Of a stretch of DNA of 31,884 nucleotides, positions 4,767 to 10,980 are shown in pieces. Both the position numbers and the translations under genes were made by a program. The notes under the pieces are model-generated. The model did not search any database and was not told where the DNA came from. It saw only the letters and a list, made by a program, of their open reading frames with translations. Source of the stretch: a virus. Position 1 is the stretch's first letter. Each line of letters opens with the position of its first letter. Location of the stretch: IMG/VR virus record IMGVR_UViG_3300046513_000023, positions 1-31,884 of that record; one strand, given 5' to 3'.

Positions 4767-5347
4767 GTGACCAACTGATCATCGGGCTGGCAGGGTATGC
4801 CCGCTCAGGTAAGAACGAGGCAGCCGAAGCCCTGATACAGCACGGCTGGAGGCAGGCAGCCTTCGCCGACAAGCTGAAGGACTTCCTCTACGCCCTCGAC
4901 CCCCTGATCCCTGGGTTCTACGGGGCAGGGAACCTGCGACTGTCGAAGCTGATCGACCAGGCAGGATGGGACTACGCCAAGACGACGTACCCCGAGGTGC
5001 GCGCCCTGCTCCAGCGGGCCGGCACTGACGCTGGCCGGCGCGTGCTCGGCGCCAACGTGTGGGTGGACGCCCTGTTCCGTGACCACACCGACGCCCCCGC
5101 CCTGGTCCTGACTGACGTGCGCTTCCCCAATGAGGCGCAGGCTGTCGCCGACCGAGGTGGCGTGATGATCCAGATCGAGAGGCCGCGCGTCGGCCCGGCG
5201 AAGGACCGACTGGGTCGAGTACATGAGAGCGAGGTCGCCCTCGACGACTGGTCCTTCGACCACGTCCTGAAGAACGACGGCTCGGTACGTGACCTGCACC
5301 TGAAGCTGTACGGCGTGGCCGACTTGGTGCAACTGGCGCGAGTGTGA
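4763..5347 (+). CDS. Deoxynucleoside monophosphate kinase
   Basis: The N-terminus reads IIGLAGYARSGKNEAAEAL, a P-loop of the phage dNMP kinase type. The protein then has AAFADKLKDFLYALDPLIPG, LLQRAGTDAGRRVLGANVWV and LVLTDVRFPNEAQAV. This order of P-loop, AFADKLK, gtdagR and a TDvRfpNEa segment is characteristic of phage dNMP kinases, which phosphorylate dNMPs to dNDPs in the cytoplasm. The length of 194 residues fits. It works with ThyX, dCMP deaminase and the reductase encoded elsewhere in the window to raise dNTP supply. The start GTG overlaps the preceding stop (GTGA). Confidence 0.88.
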   Translation: MSDQLIIGLAGYARSGKNEAAEALIQHGWRQAAFADKLKDFLYALDPLIPGFYGAGNLRLSKLIDQAGWDYAKTTYPEVRALLQRAGTDAGRRVLGANVWVDALFRDHTDAPALVLTDVRFPNEAQAVADRGGVMIQIERPRVGPAKDRLGRVHESEVALDDWSFDHVLKNDGSVRDLHLKLYGVADLVQLARV

Positions 5348-5351
5348 TACT
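5324..5351 (+). promoter_or_regulatory. Candidate promoter TTGGTG-16-GATACT
   Basis: TTGGTG 5324-5329 and GATACT 5346-5351 are separated by 16 bp, and the -10 is within the repeated motif GTGATACTGTGACA (5344-5357). The motif also contains the stop TGA of the kinase and the GTG start of the next gene, so the repeat could instead reflect a favoured translational junction. A promoter so close to the start codon would give a leaderless or 5'-shortened message. Confidence 0.35.
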
Positions 5352-5765
5352 GTGACACTCACAACGATCAGAGAGCTCGACGAACTGCCCGAGGGTACGA
5401 CGATCGAGCTCCTGGACAGACGGGGGAGTCGGCTCCGGAAGGTCGGAGGCCACTGGCGCTGGGCCGAGAAGGCCCCTGACTCCACCTGGAACATGATCGC
5501 GTACGTCAACGTCCGGCGCTGGGGAGCGCGGGTCCTCACCGAGGAGGGTGTGCAAGTGAAGCTGCGGGAAGAGATCGAGAAGATCATCAAGGAGTACGAG
5601 GAGCGGGAGGAGGGCCGTGAGAAGGAGCTGAAGAAGTACCAGGACGAGGACGGCGAGGTCTTCGACTGGTACGGGTATGACTCCACTCGCACCGACCAGG
5701 ACATCGCCGACGCAGAGCACTACGGCGTCCTGATAAACCGCCTCGCCGGGCTGATCGAGAAGTGA
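5352..5765 (+). CDS. Hypothetical protein with charged coiled-coil segment (137 aa)
   Basis: GTG 5352 lies four bases after the kinase stop. Residues 1-55 form a beta-rich unit (MTLTTIRELDELPEGTTIEL, then a Trp-rich HWRWAEKAP). This is like short actinophage modules where a LPxGT segment precedes a strand with a Trp. Residues 70-100 are a highly charged helix (EEIEKIIKEYEEREEGREKE) that would form a coiled coil. The two halves could be separate proteins joined in one frame. Function is unknown. The next gene overlaps by GTGA. Confidence 0.7.
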   Translation: MTLTTIRELDELPEGTTIELLDRRGSRLRKVGGHWRWAEKAPDSTWNMIAYVNVRRWGARVLTEEGVQVKLREEIEKIIKEYEEREEGREKELKKYQDEDGEVFDWYGYDSTRTDQDIADAEHYGVLINRLAGLIEK

Positions 5766-6262
5766 GGCTCACCCCGAGGGCGCATGAGATCAAGAGGGTG
5801 GTCGACATCCTCGAAGATCCCACCTTCGACACCCCAGAACAGCTCGCCAAGGCGGTGATCAAGGAGGTCGCCGAGATCGTGCAGATGCGGGACCTCTTCG
5901 CGATGGTCCACACCTGGGCGGACGGAAGCAAGGGCTTGAACTTCGGCCCGTTCGGCAGCGCGGCCGAGGCTGAAGCGTTCGCCAAGAAGATGAGCTTCGG
6001 AGGCACCGGCAAGCTGGTCCCGCTGACGTCCTCGGGTGTGATGCTGGCCAACCATGACGGCAAGACGAGCTGGCCTGGCTACTGCTGGAACCCGGAGTGT
6101 GGTCACGCTCCCTGGATGCACGCCGTTGACGGGGCGAGCCGTGGCAAGTGCTACCTGGAGTCGTGCAAGTGTGACCGGTTCGTCAAGGACGACCCGAACA
6201 AGAAGAAGTCGACCGTCAAGAAGGTCACCAAGGGAAGGAGTCAGGGCGTCAATGAGCTGTAA
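5762..6262 (+). CDS. Cys-rich putative zinc-binding protein (166 aa)
   Basis: GTG 5762 overlaps the preceding stop. After a helical N-terminal half, the segment at about 110-140 reads CWNPECGHAPWMH...GKCYLESCKCDRF, with five Cys and two His suited to a zinc site. The C-terminus is Lys-rich (DPNKKKSTVKKVTKGRSQ), as in nucleic-acid-binding tails. The family is not recognised. It begins a run of three neighbouring Cys-rich products (with the 6252 and 6488 genes), which suggests a shared metal-dependent or RNA/DNA-binding theme. Confidence 0.75.
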   Translation: MRLTPRAHEIKRVVDILEDPTFDTPEQLAKAVIKEVAEIVQMRDLFAMVHTWADGSKGLNFGPFGSAAEAEAFAKKMSFGGTGKLVPLTSSGVMLANHDGKTSWPGYCWNPECGHAPWMHAVDGASRGKCYLESCKCDRFVKDDPNKKKSTVKKVTKGRSQGVNEL

Positions 6263-6491
6263 GCCACTGGACTGGAGGGCCTGCCCCTGCGGGGTGAAGC
6301 GAGGCTTCGCGACTGAGCGAGACGCCGACAAGGCGCTCGGCCGGGCCCGAGCCAAGAGGAGCAGGCAGGGCGAGGCGCGAGGCACCATGCGGGGCCTGAA
6401 GGTGGAGAGCAGGTTCTACGAGTGCGACTTCGGCGCCTACCACCTGACCTCTGAGTCCCGAGCCTCGTACGAGAACCGGATCAGCGCGTGA
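6252..6491 (+). CDS. Small zinc-ribbon-like protein (79 aa)
   Basis: ATG 6252 overlaps the end of the previous gene by 11 bases and has AAGGAG at 6235-6240 upstream. The longer frame from 6054 is rejected. The sequence MSCKPLDWRACPCGVKRGFA is followed by a basic helix and then RFYECDFGAYHLTS. The CPCG...YxCxxGxYHLT arrangement is a familiar small zinc ribbon of actinobacteria and their phages: two Cys first, then Cys and His. DNA or RNA binding is likely but unproven. Confidence 0.75.
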   Translation: MSCKPLDWRACPCGVKRGFATERDADKALGRARAKRSRQGEARGTMRGLKVESRFYECDFGAYHLTSESRASYENRISA

Positions 6492-6637
6492 AGGCGGTCA
6501 AGCCGCGCGGAGTCTGCGAGTGCACTGACTCCATCCGCTCCGCGATCGGGACCTGCCCCGACAGATGGCATCGCGAGTACACGCACTGCCCCAAGCAGAC
6601 ACCGATCAAGACGCAACGAGAGGAGACCAGCAAGTGA
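6488..6637 (+). CDS. Cys/His-rich miniprotein (49 aa)
   Basis: GTG 6488 overlaps the TGA of the gene before (6489-6491), and TGA 6635-6637 overlaps the next GTG (6634), so the frame fits exactly into the coupled series although it is short. The product begins MKAVKPRGVCECTDSIRSAI and has Cys at 10, 12, 23 and 34 and His at 28 and 33, enough for one zinc site. It ends in a polar tail. No family is recognised. Confidence 0.65.
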   Translation: MKAVKPRGVCECTDSIRSAIGTCPDRWHREYTHCPKQTPIKTQREETSK

Positions 6638-7146
6638 GCAACGGATGGGACTGGATCGCTGAGGGCAAGCGCATCGCGGAGGCGGCGCGGAGCGTGGACG
6701 TCGAGGCCATCAAGGCTGAGTCGATCGTATTCGAGGGGCCGCTGGACTACCTGAAGGCGGCCAAGATCGAGCACCTGGAGGCCGAGCCGGCGCCCAAGGT
6801 GGGCGGACTGGCCGGAGACCTGGCCGACATCGTCCGAGAGGTCGAGCTGTGCCGCGCCGGCCACTGCGAGGCCGCCTATAAGCAGAACTCGCAGGGCGGG
6901 GAGGCCCGGCACATCGTGGCCGAGATCGCGAAGGTGATCGGCGTGCAGCTCAGCTCCGCCTTCATCCGCCCGCTGGACGGCAACGTCTGGAGCCCCAGGA
7001 ACATGGCTCGGGTGCTCGAAGGTGTGCAGCAGCTCGTCAACGAGAACCAGGTATTGCGCGAGGAGCACCACGCTCGCGACAACAAGGAAACCGTCACCGT
7101 CAAGGCCCTGCATGAGGCCCTGACTCACCTCGGAGAGGGTGTGTAA
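6634..7146 (+). CDS. Hypothetical protein (170 aa)
   Basis: GTG 6634 overlaps the previous stop. The protein begins MSNGWDWIAEGKRIAEAARS and is largely helical. A central segment has two Cys with His (ELCRAGHCEAAYKQN, about residues 70-84), and the C-terminal third is a predicted amphipathic coiled coil (GVQQLVNENQVLREEHHARD). It has no recognisable enzyme motif. Its TAA stop at 7144-7146 falls within GTGTAAGTGTCGC, a motif that also occurs after the genes at 13148 and 19435. Confidence 0.75.
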   Translation: MSNGWDWIAEGKRIAEAARSVDVEAIKAESIVFEGPLDYLKAAKIEHLEAEPAPKVGGLAGDLADIVREVELCRAGHCEAAYKQNSQGGEARHIVAEIAKVIGVQLSSAFIRPLDGNVWSPRNMARVLEGVQQLVNENQVLREEHHARDNKETVTVKALHEALTHLGEGV

Positions 7147-7455
7147 GTGTCGCTTCACATTGGGCCGCTTGAGCCGGTCACTGACGAGGACATCCTGATC
7201 GTGTACGGCTTCCACCAGGCTCGGGTCTACCCCGAGTTCAACAAGAGCAACGTCTACACCCTGCATGGAGTCTTGGCCTTCGCCAAGCTACGAGGGCGAG
7301 AGCCCAAGCGCATCTTCCACACCGGCCTCGGCCTGAGTCGGGAGGCTGACCGGCTGAGGCAGGTACTCCGAGAGCTGGAGCACAAGTACGGCACCAAGGT
7401 GCACCACGTCAACGAGCTCTACATGTACGACGAGGAGGCGCCGACCGATGCCTGA
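7147..7455 (+). CDS. Hypothetical protein (102 aa)
   Basis: GTG 7147 follows the upstream TAA directly. The product begins MSLHIGPLEPVTDEDILIVY and seems to be a mixed alpha/beta domain, with no Cys, signal or metal motif. FHTGLGLSREADRLRQVLRE at about 56-75 is a probable helix. I recognise no family. The first 60 bases can form a hairpin (TGTGTAAG with CTTCACA around 7140-7160), which may affect translation of this gene. Confidence 0.7.
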   Translation: MSLHIGPLEPVTDEDILIVYGFHQARVYPEFNKSNVYTLHGVLAFAKLRGREPKRIFHTGLGLSREADRLRQVLRELEHKYGTKVHHVNELYMYDEEAPTDA

Positions 7456-7540
7456 GTTCCGGACCGTCCTGGTCTTCTCCATCGCCGCACTGATCACCGG
7501 GTTCGTACTCGGGATCGTCACCGCCACACCCGCCCACTGA
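7448..7540 (+). CDS. Single-pass membrane miniprotein (30 aa)
   Basis: ATG 7448 overlaps the end of the previous gene by eight bases and is preceded by GAGGAGG near 7430-7437. The peptide starts MPEFRTVLVFSIAALITGFV and continues through LGIVTATPAH. Residues 7-25 are one uninterrupted hydrophobic helix with a GxxxG-like spacing that could support oligomerisation. It lies directly in front of thyX and is kept in a tight coupled series, which argues for a real gene. Function is unknown. Confidence 0.6.
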   Translation: MPEFRTVLVFSIAALITGFVLGIVTATPAH

Positions 7541-7556
7541 GAGGAGCACGCAACCA

Positions 7557-8264
7557 GTGACTGAGGTCAAGTTCCGGAGCGACGTCTCCGTGACGCTCAT
7601 GAAGGCCAGCGCGATGGACTACGACGTAACGATGGCCGCCCGAGTCAGCACCATCGGGTCAGCCTCGGCCGAGAAGGAGGACTCGGCTCCGGGTCTCATC
7701 AACTTCCTGATGCGGGACCGACACGGCAGCCCCTTCGAGCACACCAGCTTCACCTTCCTGATCGAGGCCCCGATCTTCGTAGCCCGCGAGCACTTCCGAC
7801 ACCGCGCTGGCTGGTCATACAACGAGGAGAGCGGTCGCTACACCGAGCTGAAGCCAGTCTTCTACACCCCGGCGAAGGACCGGAACCTGGTGCAGGTAGG
7901 CAAGCCCGGCGCCTACACCTTCGAGCCCGGCTCCGACTACCAGCAGGGCCTCGTCAACTACGTGCTCACCGGGGCCTACCGGGACGCGTACAACGACTAC
8001 CGCTCGCTCATCGACGAGGGCGTGGCCAAGGAGGTAGCCCGCATGGTCCTGCCGGTGGGCATCTTCACCTCGTACTTCGCCACCTGCAACGCCCGCAGCC
8101 TGATGCACTTCCTGTCCCTGCGCACGATCGACGAGGGCTCGACGTTCCCCTCCTTCCCTCAGCGGGAGATCGAGATGGTCGCCGAGCAGATGGAGGAGCT
8201 GTTCGCAGCCCACATGCCCATCACACATGCCGCCTTCGTCAAGAACGGTCGAGTGGCGCCATGA
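7557..8264 (+). CDS. thyX: Flavin-dependent thymidylate synthase ThyX
   Basis: The signature RHRAGWSYNEESGRY at about residues 81-95 matches the ThyX motif RHRxxSxNExSxR (with one residue shift), which binds dUMP and FAD. ThyX makes dTMP from dUMP using methylenetetrahydrofolate and reduced flavin. The length of 235 residues is normal. Later segments ARMVLPVGIFTSYFATCNAR and LMHFLSLRT are also typical. GTG 7557 has GAGAGGAG at 7540-7547. It is separate from the dCMP deaminase and reductase genes, which lie on the other strand, so dTMP synthesis is split between early and replication operons. Confidence 0.97.
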   Translation: MTEVKFRSDVSVTLMKASAMDYDVTMAARVSTIGSASAEKEDSAPGLINFLMRDRHGSPFEHTSFTFLIEAPIFVAREHFRHRAGWSYNEESGRYTELKPVFYTPAKDRNLVQVGKPGAYTFEPGSDYQQGLVNYVLTGAYRDAYNDYRSLIDEGVAKEVARMVLPVGIFTSYFATCNARSLMHFLSLRTIDEGSTFPSFPQREIEMVAEQMEELFAAHMPITHAAFVKNGRVAP

Positions 8265-8449
8265 CGACACGACCTGAGTTCCTGATCCAGCGGTACCCGA
8301 CGCTCATGAGCTCCGAGCGAGAGGCCCGGCTCCCGAAGTGGGCGCAGGCCAAGCTCGCCGACCTCCGACTCCTTCTGATGCAGGAGGCTGGCCGGTACGA
8401 GGACGCGCTGGAGCAGATCGACCGCCTGGAGAGCGGTCACCACAACTGA
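8261..8449 (+). CDS. Small hypothetical protein (62 aa)
   Basis: ATG 8261 overlaps the thyX stop by four bases (ATGA), implying coupled translation. The product begins MTTRPEFLIQRYPTLMSSER and is helical and basic in the middle (EARLPKWAQAKLADLRLLLM), ending in SGHHN. No family is recognised. It is the last gene before the strong terminator hairpin at 8462-8494 and thus closes the plus-strand early region. Confidence 0.7.
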   Translation: MTTRPEFLIQRYPTLMSSEREARLPKWAQAKLADLRLLLMQEAGRYEDALEQIDRLESGHHN

Positions 8450-8461
8450 GGACAAGGCAAG

Positions 8462-8494
8462 GCCCCGGTACCCCCGAATGGGGGTAGCCGGGGC
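8462..8494. terminator. Strong bidirectional hairpin terminator
   Basis: GCCCCGG 8462-8468 pairs with CCGGGGC 8488-8494, and TACCCCC 8469-8475 with GGGGGTA 8480-8486, leaving a GAAT loop and one bulged G8487. This 14-bp hairpin lies between the convergent small gene (ending 8449) and integrase (ending 8508). It is followed by TTCGTCGTAT on the plus strand and can serve both directions. Confidence 0.9.
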
Positions 8495-8507
8495 TTCGTC
8501 GTATCTA

Positions 8508-9917
8508 CTACTCGGCCACGTCACGCCACTCGACGCTGACGTGATCGTCCGTGGTCATCCCGGACATGTGCCGACCCTTCGCTGGGTTCAGCGTGACCAC
8601 CAAGCAGAAGTCCACCCATGCCCGCTGAGTCGGGAGCGGAGTAGCGGGCCAGCCGGAGATCAGGCCAGCCACTCCAGCCACCGGATCGAACGGCGGGAGA
8701 CCAGCCGACCCCACCAGCTCAGACTCGACGGCTTCGAGCTTCTTGTTGATCGCCGCCGAGCCGGCCGTCATCTGCGACAGGCTGATCGCACCCTCCGCGT
8801 AAGCCGTAGCCAGCCCGTCAAGGCGCTCGCGCAGCGTCTGGGCCTCCGAGTGCAGGGACGCTGCCGACTGGCCGTCCTGCGCCTGCCCAGAGCCCAGGAG
8901 CTGGCCCAGGAAGTCGGGGAACATGAGCCGGGCGAGGGTTGCAGTGCCAGCGCGAGCGTCAGCGATGCTCCGAGGCGTCCGAGTGTGCGTCGCCTTGCAT
9001 CCGTAGACCAACACGCCTCGGTAGCCACGTCCGTTGACCGTCTCGCCGCACTCCCCGCACAGGGCGATGCCTGCGAGCAGGGTTCCAGGCGTCCGGCCCG
9101 TCCGCTTGCCCCCACTGAAGCGCTCCGGGTTGTTGAGGATGGCGACGACACCGTAAAAAACGTCCGGATCGAGGATCGGGGGCCACTGCCCCTCGCCTAC
9201 GACCTCGCCCAGATAGGTGGACCGCCCGACGTAGCGCGGAGACGTCAGCACCTTCTTCACGCCACGCAGAGACCACGCCTTGGCGCCACGAACGAGGCTG
9301 CGAGGAGACTGGAGCCCGAGCTCCGTCCAGTAGCGAGCCACGGCGGACAGAGACCAGCCATCGAGCACCATCTTGGCGCCGTCGCGGATGGCCGCAGCCT
9401 CCTCCGCAACGATCGTCATGTGGTCGTCGCCGTACCCGAAGGGCCGGATGCCTGCGGTGTACGGTCGGCCGTCCTTGGCGGCCTGGATGTTGGCCAGCTT
9501 CTGCCGCTCAGCCTTCTGCTCACCCTCATACGTGGCCCAGGCCGTCACCGTGCGAGCGACAGCTCGACCGGCAGGCGTGGACAGGTCCAGGTGCCCGGCC
9601 ATCACAGCGTGGACGTTGATCTTGAGGTCGATCACCCGCTCCAGGTCCCGCGTCACGCGGATGAGCCGGTCTGTGTGCCAGCAGATGATCGCCTCGGGCT
9701 TGCTGACGAGCAGCGCCTCGAAGTCCGGGCGGACGACGTTCTTCTTGGTGGCGCTCAGGTCGTTGTCGACGAAGACGTGTCGCACCTCGTAGCCGAGGTG
9801 AGCGCACAGCTCCCGGCACTTCTCCTCTTGGCGCGCGACGCCCAGCTCTTCCCCTGTGACATCCTGGCTGATTCGCACGTAGATGTCGGCCCGTATCGTG
9901 GGCCCCCCTTGTTTCAT
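8508..9917 (-). CDS. int: Large serine integrase, R4 type (469 aa)
   Basis: The protein starts MKQGGPTIRADIYVRISQDV, and Ser17 is the expected nucleophile in the YVRIS resolvase motif. DNDLSATKKNVVRPDF, WHTDRLIRVTRDLERVIDL and LDLSTPAGRAVARTVTAWAT follow in the catalytic domain. A recombinase domain comes next (about 190-260), then a zinc ribbon ALCGECGETVNGRGYRGVLVYGC near 320-345 and a coiled coil. It carries out attP x attB recombination. The 469-residue length and this sequence match my memory of the Streptomyces phage R4 integrase. The frame is open for another 333 bases upstream through attP, but the ATG at 9917 equals the R4 start. The ribosome binding site is weak. Confidence 0.96.
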   Translation of the reverse strand: MKQGGPTIRADIYVRISQDVTGEELGVARQEEKCRELCAHLGYEVRHVFVDNDLSATKKNVVRPDFEALLVSKPEAIICWHTDRLIRVTRDLERVIDLKINVHAVMAGHLDLSTPAGRAVARTVTAWATYEGEQKAERQKLANIQAAKDGRPYTAGIRPFGYGDDHMTIVAEEAAAIRDGAKMVLDGWSLSAVARYWTELGLQSPRSLVRGAKAWSLRGVKKVLTSPRYVGRSTYLGEVVGEGQWPPILDPDVFYGVVAILNNPERFSGGKRTGRTPGTLLAGIALCGECGETVNGRGYRGVLVYGCKATHTRTPRSIADARAGTATLARLMFPDFLGQLLGSGQAQDGQSAASLHSEAQTLRERLDGLATAYAEGAISLSQMTAGSAAINKKLEAVESELVGSAGLPPFDPVAGVAGLISGWPATPLPTQRAWVDFCLVVTLNPAKGRHMSGMTTDDHVSVEWRDVAE

Positions 9918-9924
9918 CACGTCC

Positions 9925-9985
9925 GAGAGGTTACCCCAAAGCTGAACCGCTCGTTCGAGTATTACCGCTTTGGGGTACGTCGCCT
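9925..9985. other. attP: Predicted phage attachment site attP
   Basis: TACCCCAAAGC 9932-9942 and GCTTTGGGGTA 9967-9977 are perfect 11-bp inverted arms. Inside them CTCG 9950-9953 and CGAG 9956-9959 share the same centre, TT 9954-9955. The site is 15 bases from the integrase start. From memory, R4 attP has the same plan (CCCCAAAGC arm, inner dyad, GCTTGTGGG arm) next to int. Serine integrases exchange strands at the central dinucleotide, so TT is the inferred crossover. The exact limits (usually about 50 bp) are inferred. Confidence 0.75.
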
Positions 9986-10225
9986 GGCGATTGCCGGGAA
10001 GGGTGAGTACCTGGGGTAGAAGTGGTCTGAGCAGGCGGAAGTGCGCCTGTCGAGCGTCGGCTCGCCGCACACGTAGCCGTACACCCAGACCTCCTCGCCC
10101 TCGTCGCCGATCGGTTTGATCTTCGATACCAAGTATCGACACGTCAAGATCCTGTCGCTTCCATCGTTGGCCTCTGCGCTTGAGCGACGTTGATCCTGCG
10201 CTTGAAGCAGCCAAGGGTAAAGCAT
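9962..10225 (-). CDS. Possible small protein ending inside attP
   Basis: The frame from ATG 10225 (or a TTG near 10149) runs to TAA 9962-9964. The part from ILTCRYLVSKIKPIGDEGEE to YGYVCGEPTLDRRTSACSDH looks protein-like, with three Cys and beta-strand-like stretches, while the first 25 residues are poor. The last codons (RRRTPKR) are made by the right arm of attP, so integration would change its C-terminus. An excision factor near int would be attractive, but there is no motif to support it. GGAA lies nine bases before ATG 10225. It could be non-coding. Confidence 0.4.
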   Translation of the reverse strand: MLYPWLLQAQDQRRSSAEANDGSDRILTCRYLVSKIKPIGDEGEEVWVYGYVCGEPTLDRRTSACSDHFYPRYSPFPAIARRRTPKR

Positions 10226-10269
10226 CTTGAATCATTCCAGAAATGGACAAAGGGGGAGGCCCCCGCCTT

Positions 10270-10443
10270 CTACTCGAAGGACGAGGGCCAGTGGACCTGC
10301 CTGATCTGCGGTGGATGGCATGGGCAGGCGCATCGGAACCGTTCGTACGTCACGCCGTGGATGAGGCAGTCGGCGTTCCCGTCGCAGACCTCATGGAGGT
10401 CGAGCTCGCAAGCTGGCGCGCGATCTCCAGTCGGCTTCGCCAT
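10270..10443 (-). CDS. Cys-rich small protein (57 aa)
   Basis: ATG 10443 is preceded by GAAGGAGGGG about ten bases upstream, a strong site. The product begins MAKPTGDRAPACELDLHEVC and has Cys at residues 12, 20, 26, 38, 40 and 42 with nearby His, giving CDGNADC and CACPCH groups suited to zinc. It overlaps the 3' part of the gene at 10577 by 94 bases in another frame. No family is recognised. A rival plus-strand frame across the same bases has no good start signal. Confidence 0.55.
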   Translation of the reverse strand: MAKPTGDRAPACELDLHEVCDGNADCLIHGVTYERFRCACPCHPPQIRQVHWPSSFE

Positions 10444-10577
10444 GGCTTCATCCCCTCCTTCGTCATGCAGGTGGAGCAGGCGACTCGGATGAACGGGGGG
10501 CCGGACATGCGTTCGACGGCGACGACGACCTCGACGTGCACCACCGGCAGCCAGCAGTAGTTGCATGTGGCTTCCAT
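10350..10577 (-). CDS. Zinc-ribbon-like small protein (75 aa)
   Basis: The frame begins MEATCNYCWLPVVHVEVVVA and later has VACSTCMTKEG. The CxxC...CxxC spacing of about 30 residues is that of a small zinc ribbon. After GMKPW the frame continues for about 30 residues that overlap the next gene and look like shadow sequence (many Ser/Thr/Arg). The ATG at 10577 has no strong ribosome site. It is divergent from the GntR-type gene and may be under its control. Confidence is limited by the overlap. Confidence 0.5.
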   Translation of the reverse strand: MEATCNYCWLPVVHVEVVVAVERMSGPPFIRVACSTCMTKEGMKPWRSRLEIARQLASSTSMRSATGTPTASSTA

Positions 10578-10585
10578 CGCTGAAG

Positions 10586-10660
10586 CGTAGTCGACCGTAG
10601 TCGGCCATGGCGACCCATTCCCCGGTCGCGGAGCATGGTCGACCGTCGTACCGTCCGGTC
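10586..10660. promoter_or_regulatory. Repeats in the divergent promoter region of the GntR-type regulator
   Basis: CGTAGTCG occurs twice in direct order with two bases between (10587-10604), and the plus strand then has GGTCGACCGTCGTACCG near 10638. The shared element TCGACCGT recurs and includes the GGTCGACC palindrome. These lie between the minus-strand zinc-ribbon gene and the plus-strand regulator, where autoregulatory operators of GntR proteins usually are. Confidence 0.4.
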
Positions 10661-10661
10661 C

Positions 10662-10910
10662 ATGGAGATCGACAGGAGGCGAGCGGCGTGGCCGCAGATC
10701 GCTGAGGAGATTCGTCGGCGAGTGAAGAGCGGTACGTATCCGGCCGGCTCGGCTGTGCCGTCGACCGTCGCCCTGTCTGCCGAGTTCGGGGTGAGCACCA
10801 GCACCATGCGCCGTGCGCTCGTACGCCTGATCGAGGAGGGAACCCTCTGGGCGGAGCCGGGCATGGGGACGTACGTAAACGACGAAGAACCCCCCACCCA
10901 GGAAGGGTGA
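10662..10910 (+). CDS. GntR-family transcriptional regulator, DNA-binding domain only (82 aa)
   Basis: The sequence WPQIAEEIRRRVKSGTYPAGSAVPSTVALSAEFGVSTSTMRRALVRLIEEGTLWAEPGMGTYV is a clear GntR winged helix: helix 1, the sGxyxpGs turn, a HTH, and the beta wing ending in GxGTYV. The usual C-terminal effector domain is missing, as in phage and ICE short GntR proteins. ATG 10662 is preferred; ATG 10635 would add nine residues, and neither has a good ribosome site. The stop overlaps the terminator hairpin. Location near int and attP suggests control of lysogeny or of the small genes divergent from it. Confidence 0.9.
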   Translation: MEIDRRRAAWPQIAEEIRRRVKSGTYPAGSAVPSTVALSAEFGVSTSTMRRALVRLIEEGTLWAEPGMGTYVNDEEPPTQEG

Positions 10911-10917
10911 GGGGTTC
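10887..10917. terminator. Hairpin terminator between convergent genes
   Basis: GAACCCC 10887-10893 pairs with GGGGTTC 10911-10917, and after a small internal mismatch CACCC 10895-10899 pairs with GGGTG 10905-10909. The hairpin overlaps the stop codon of the GntR-type gene (10908-10910) and separates it from the converging ribonucleotide reductase gene. Confidence 0.8.
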
Positions 10918-10980
10918 GGTGATCGTCATCCTCAACCCGGAAGAGGTGAGGGCGTTGATCCAATGGGCGCTTCGTAGAGA

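Noticed and set aside
7140-7187. GGTCACTGACGA and a hairpin resembling part of a hammerhead
   Set aside because: CUGACGA 7181-7187 follows a weak stem-I-like dyad, but there is no GAAA or stem II partner, and the bases are in the coding start of the 7147 gene. At most a decayed relic.
8478-10019. 513-aa plus-strand ORF opposite the integrase
   Set aside because: Antisense shadow in a high-GC gene; composition is Arg/Pro/His-rich and it crosses the terminator and attP.
10190-10492. Plus-strand ORF with CLICGGWHGQ
   Set aside because: Looks slightly zinc-finger-like, but it has no ribosome site, and the minus-strand frame with GAAGGAGGGG fits better. Not fully excluded.
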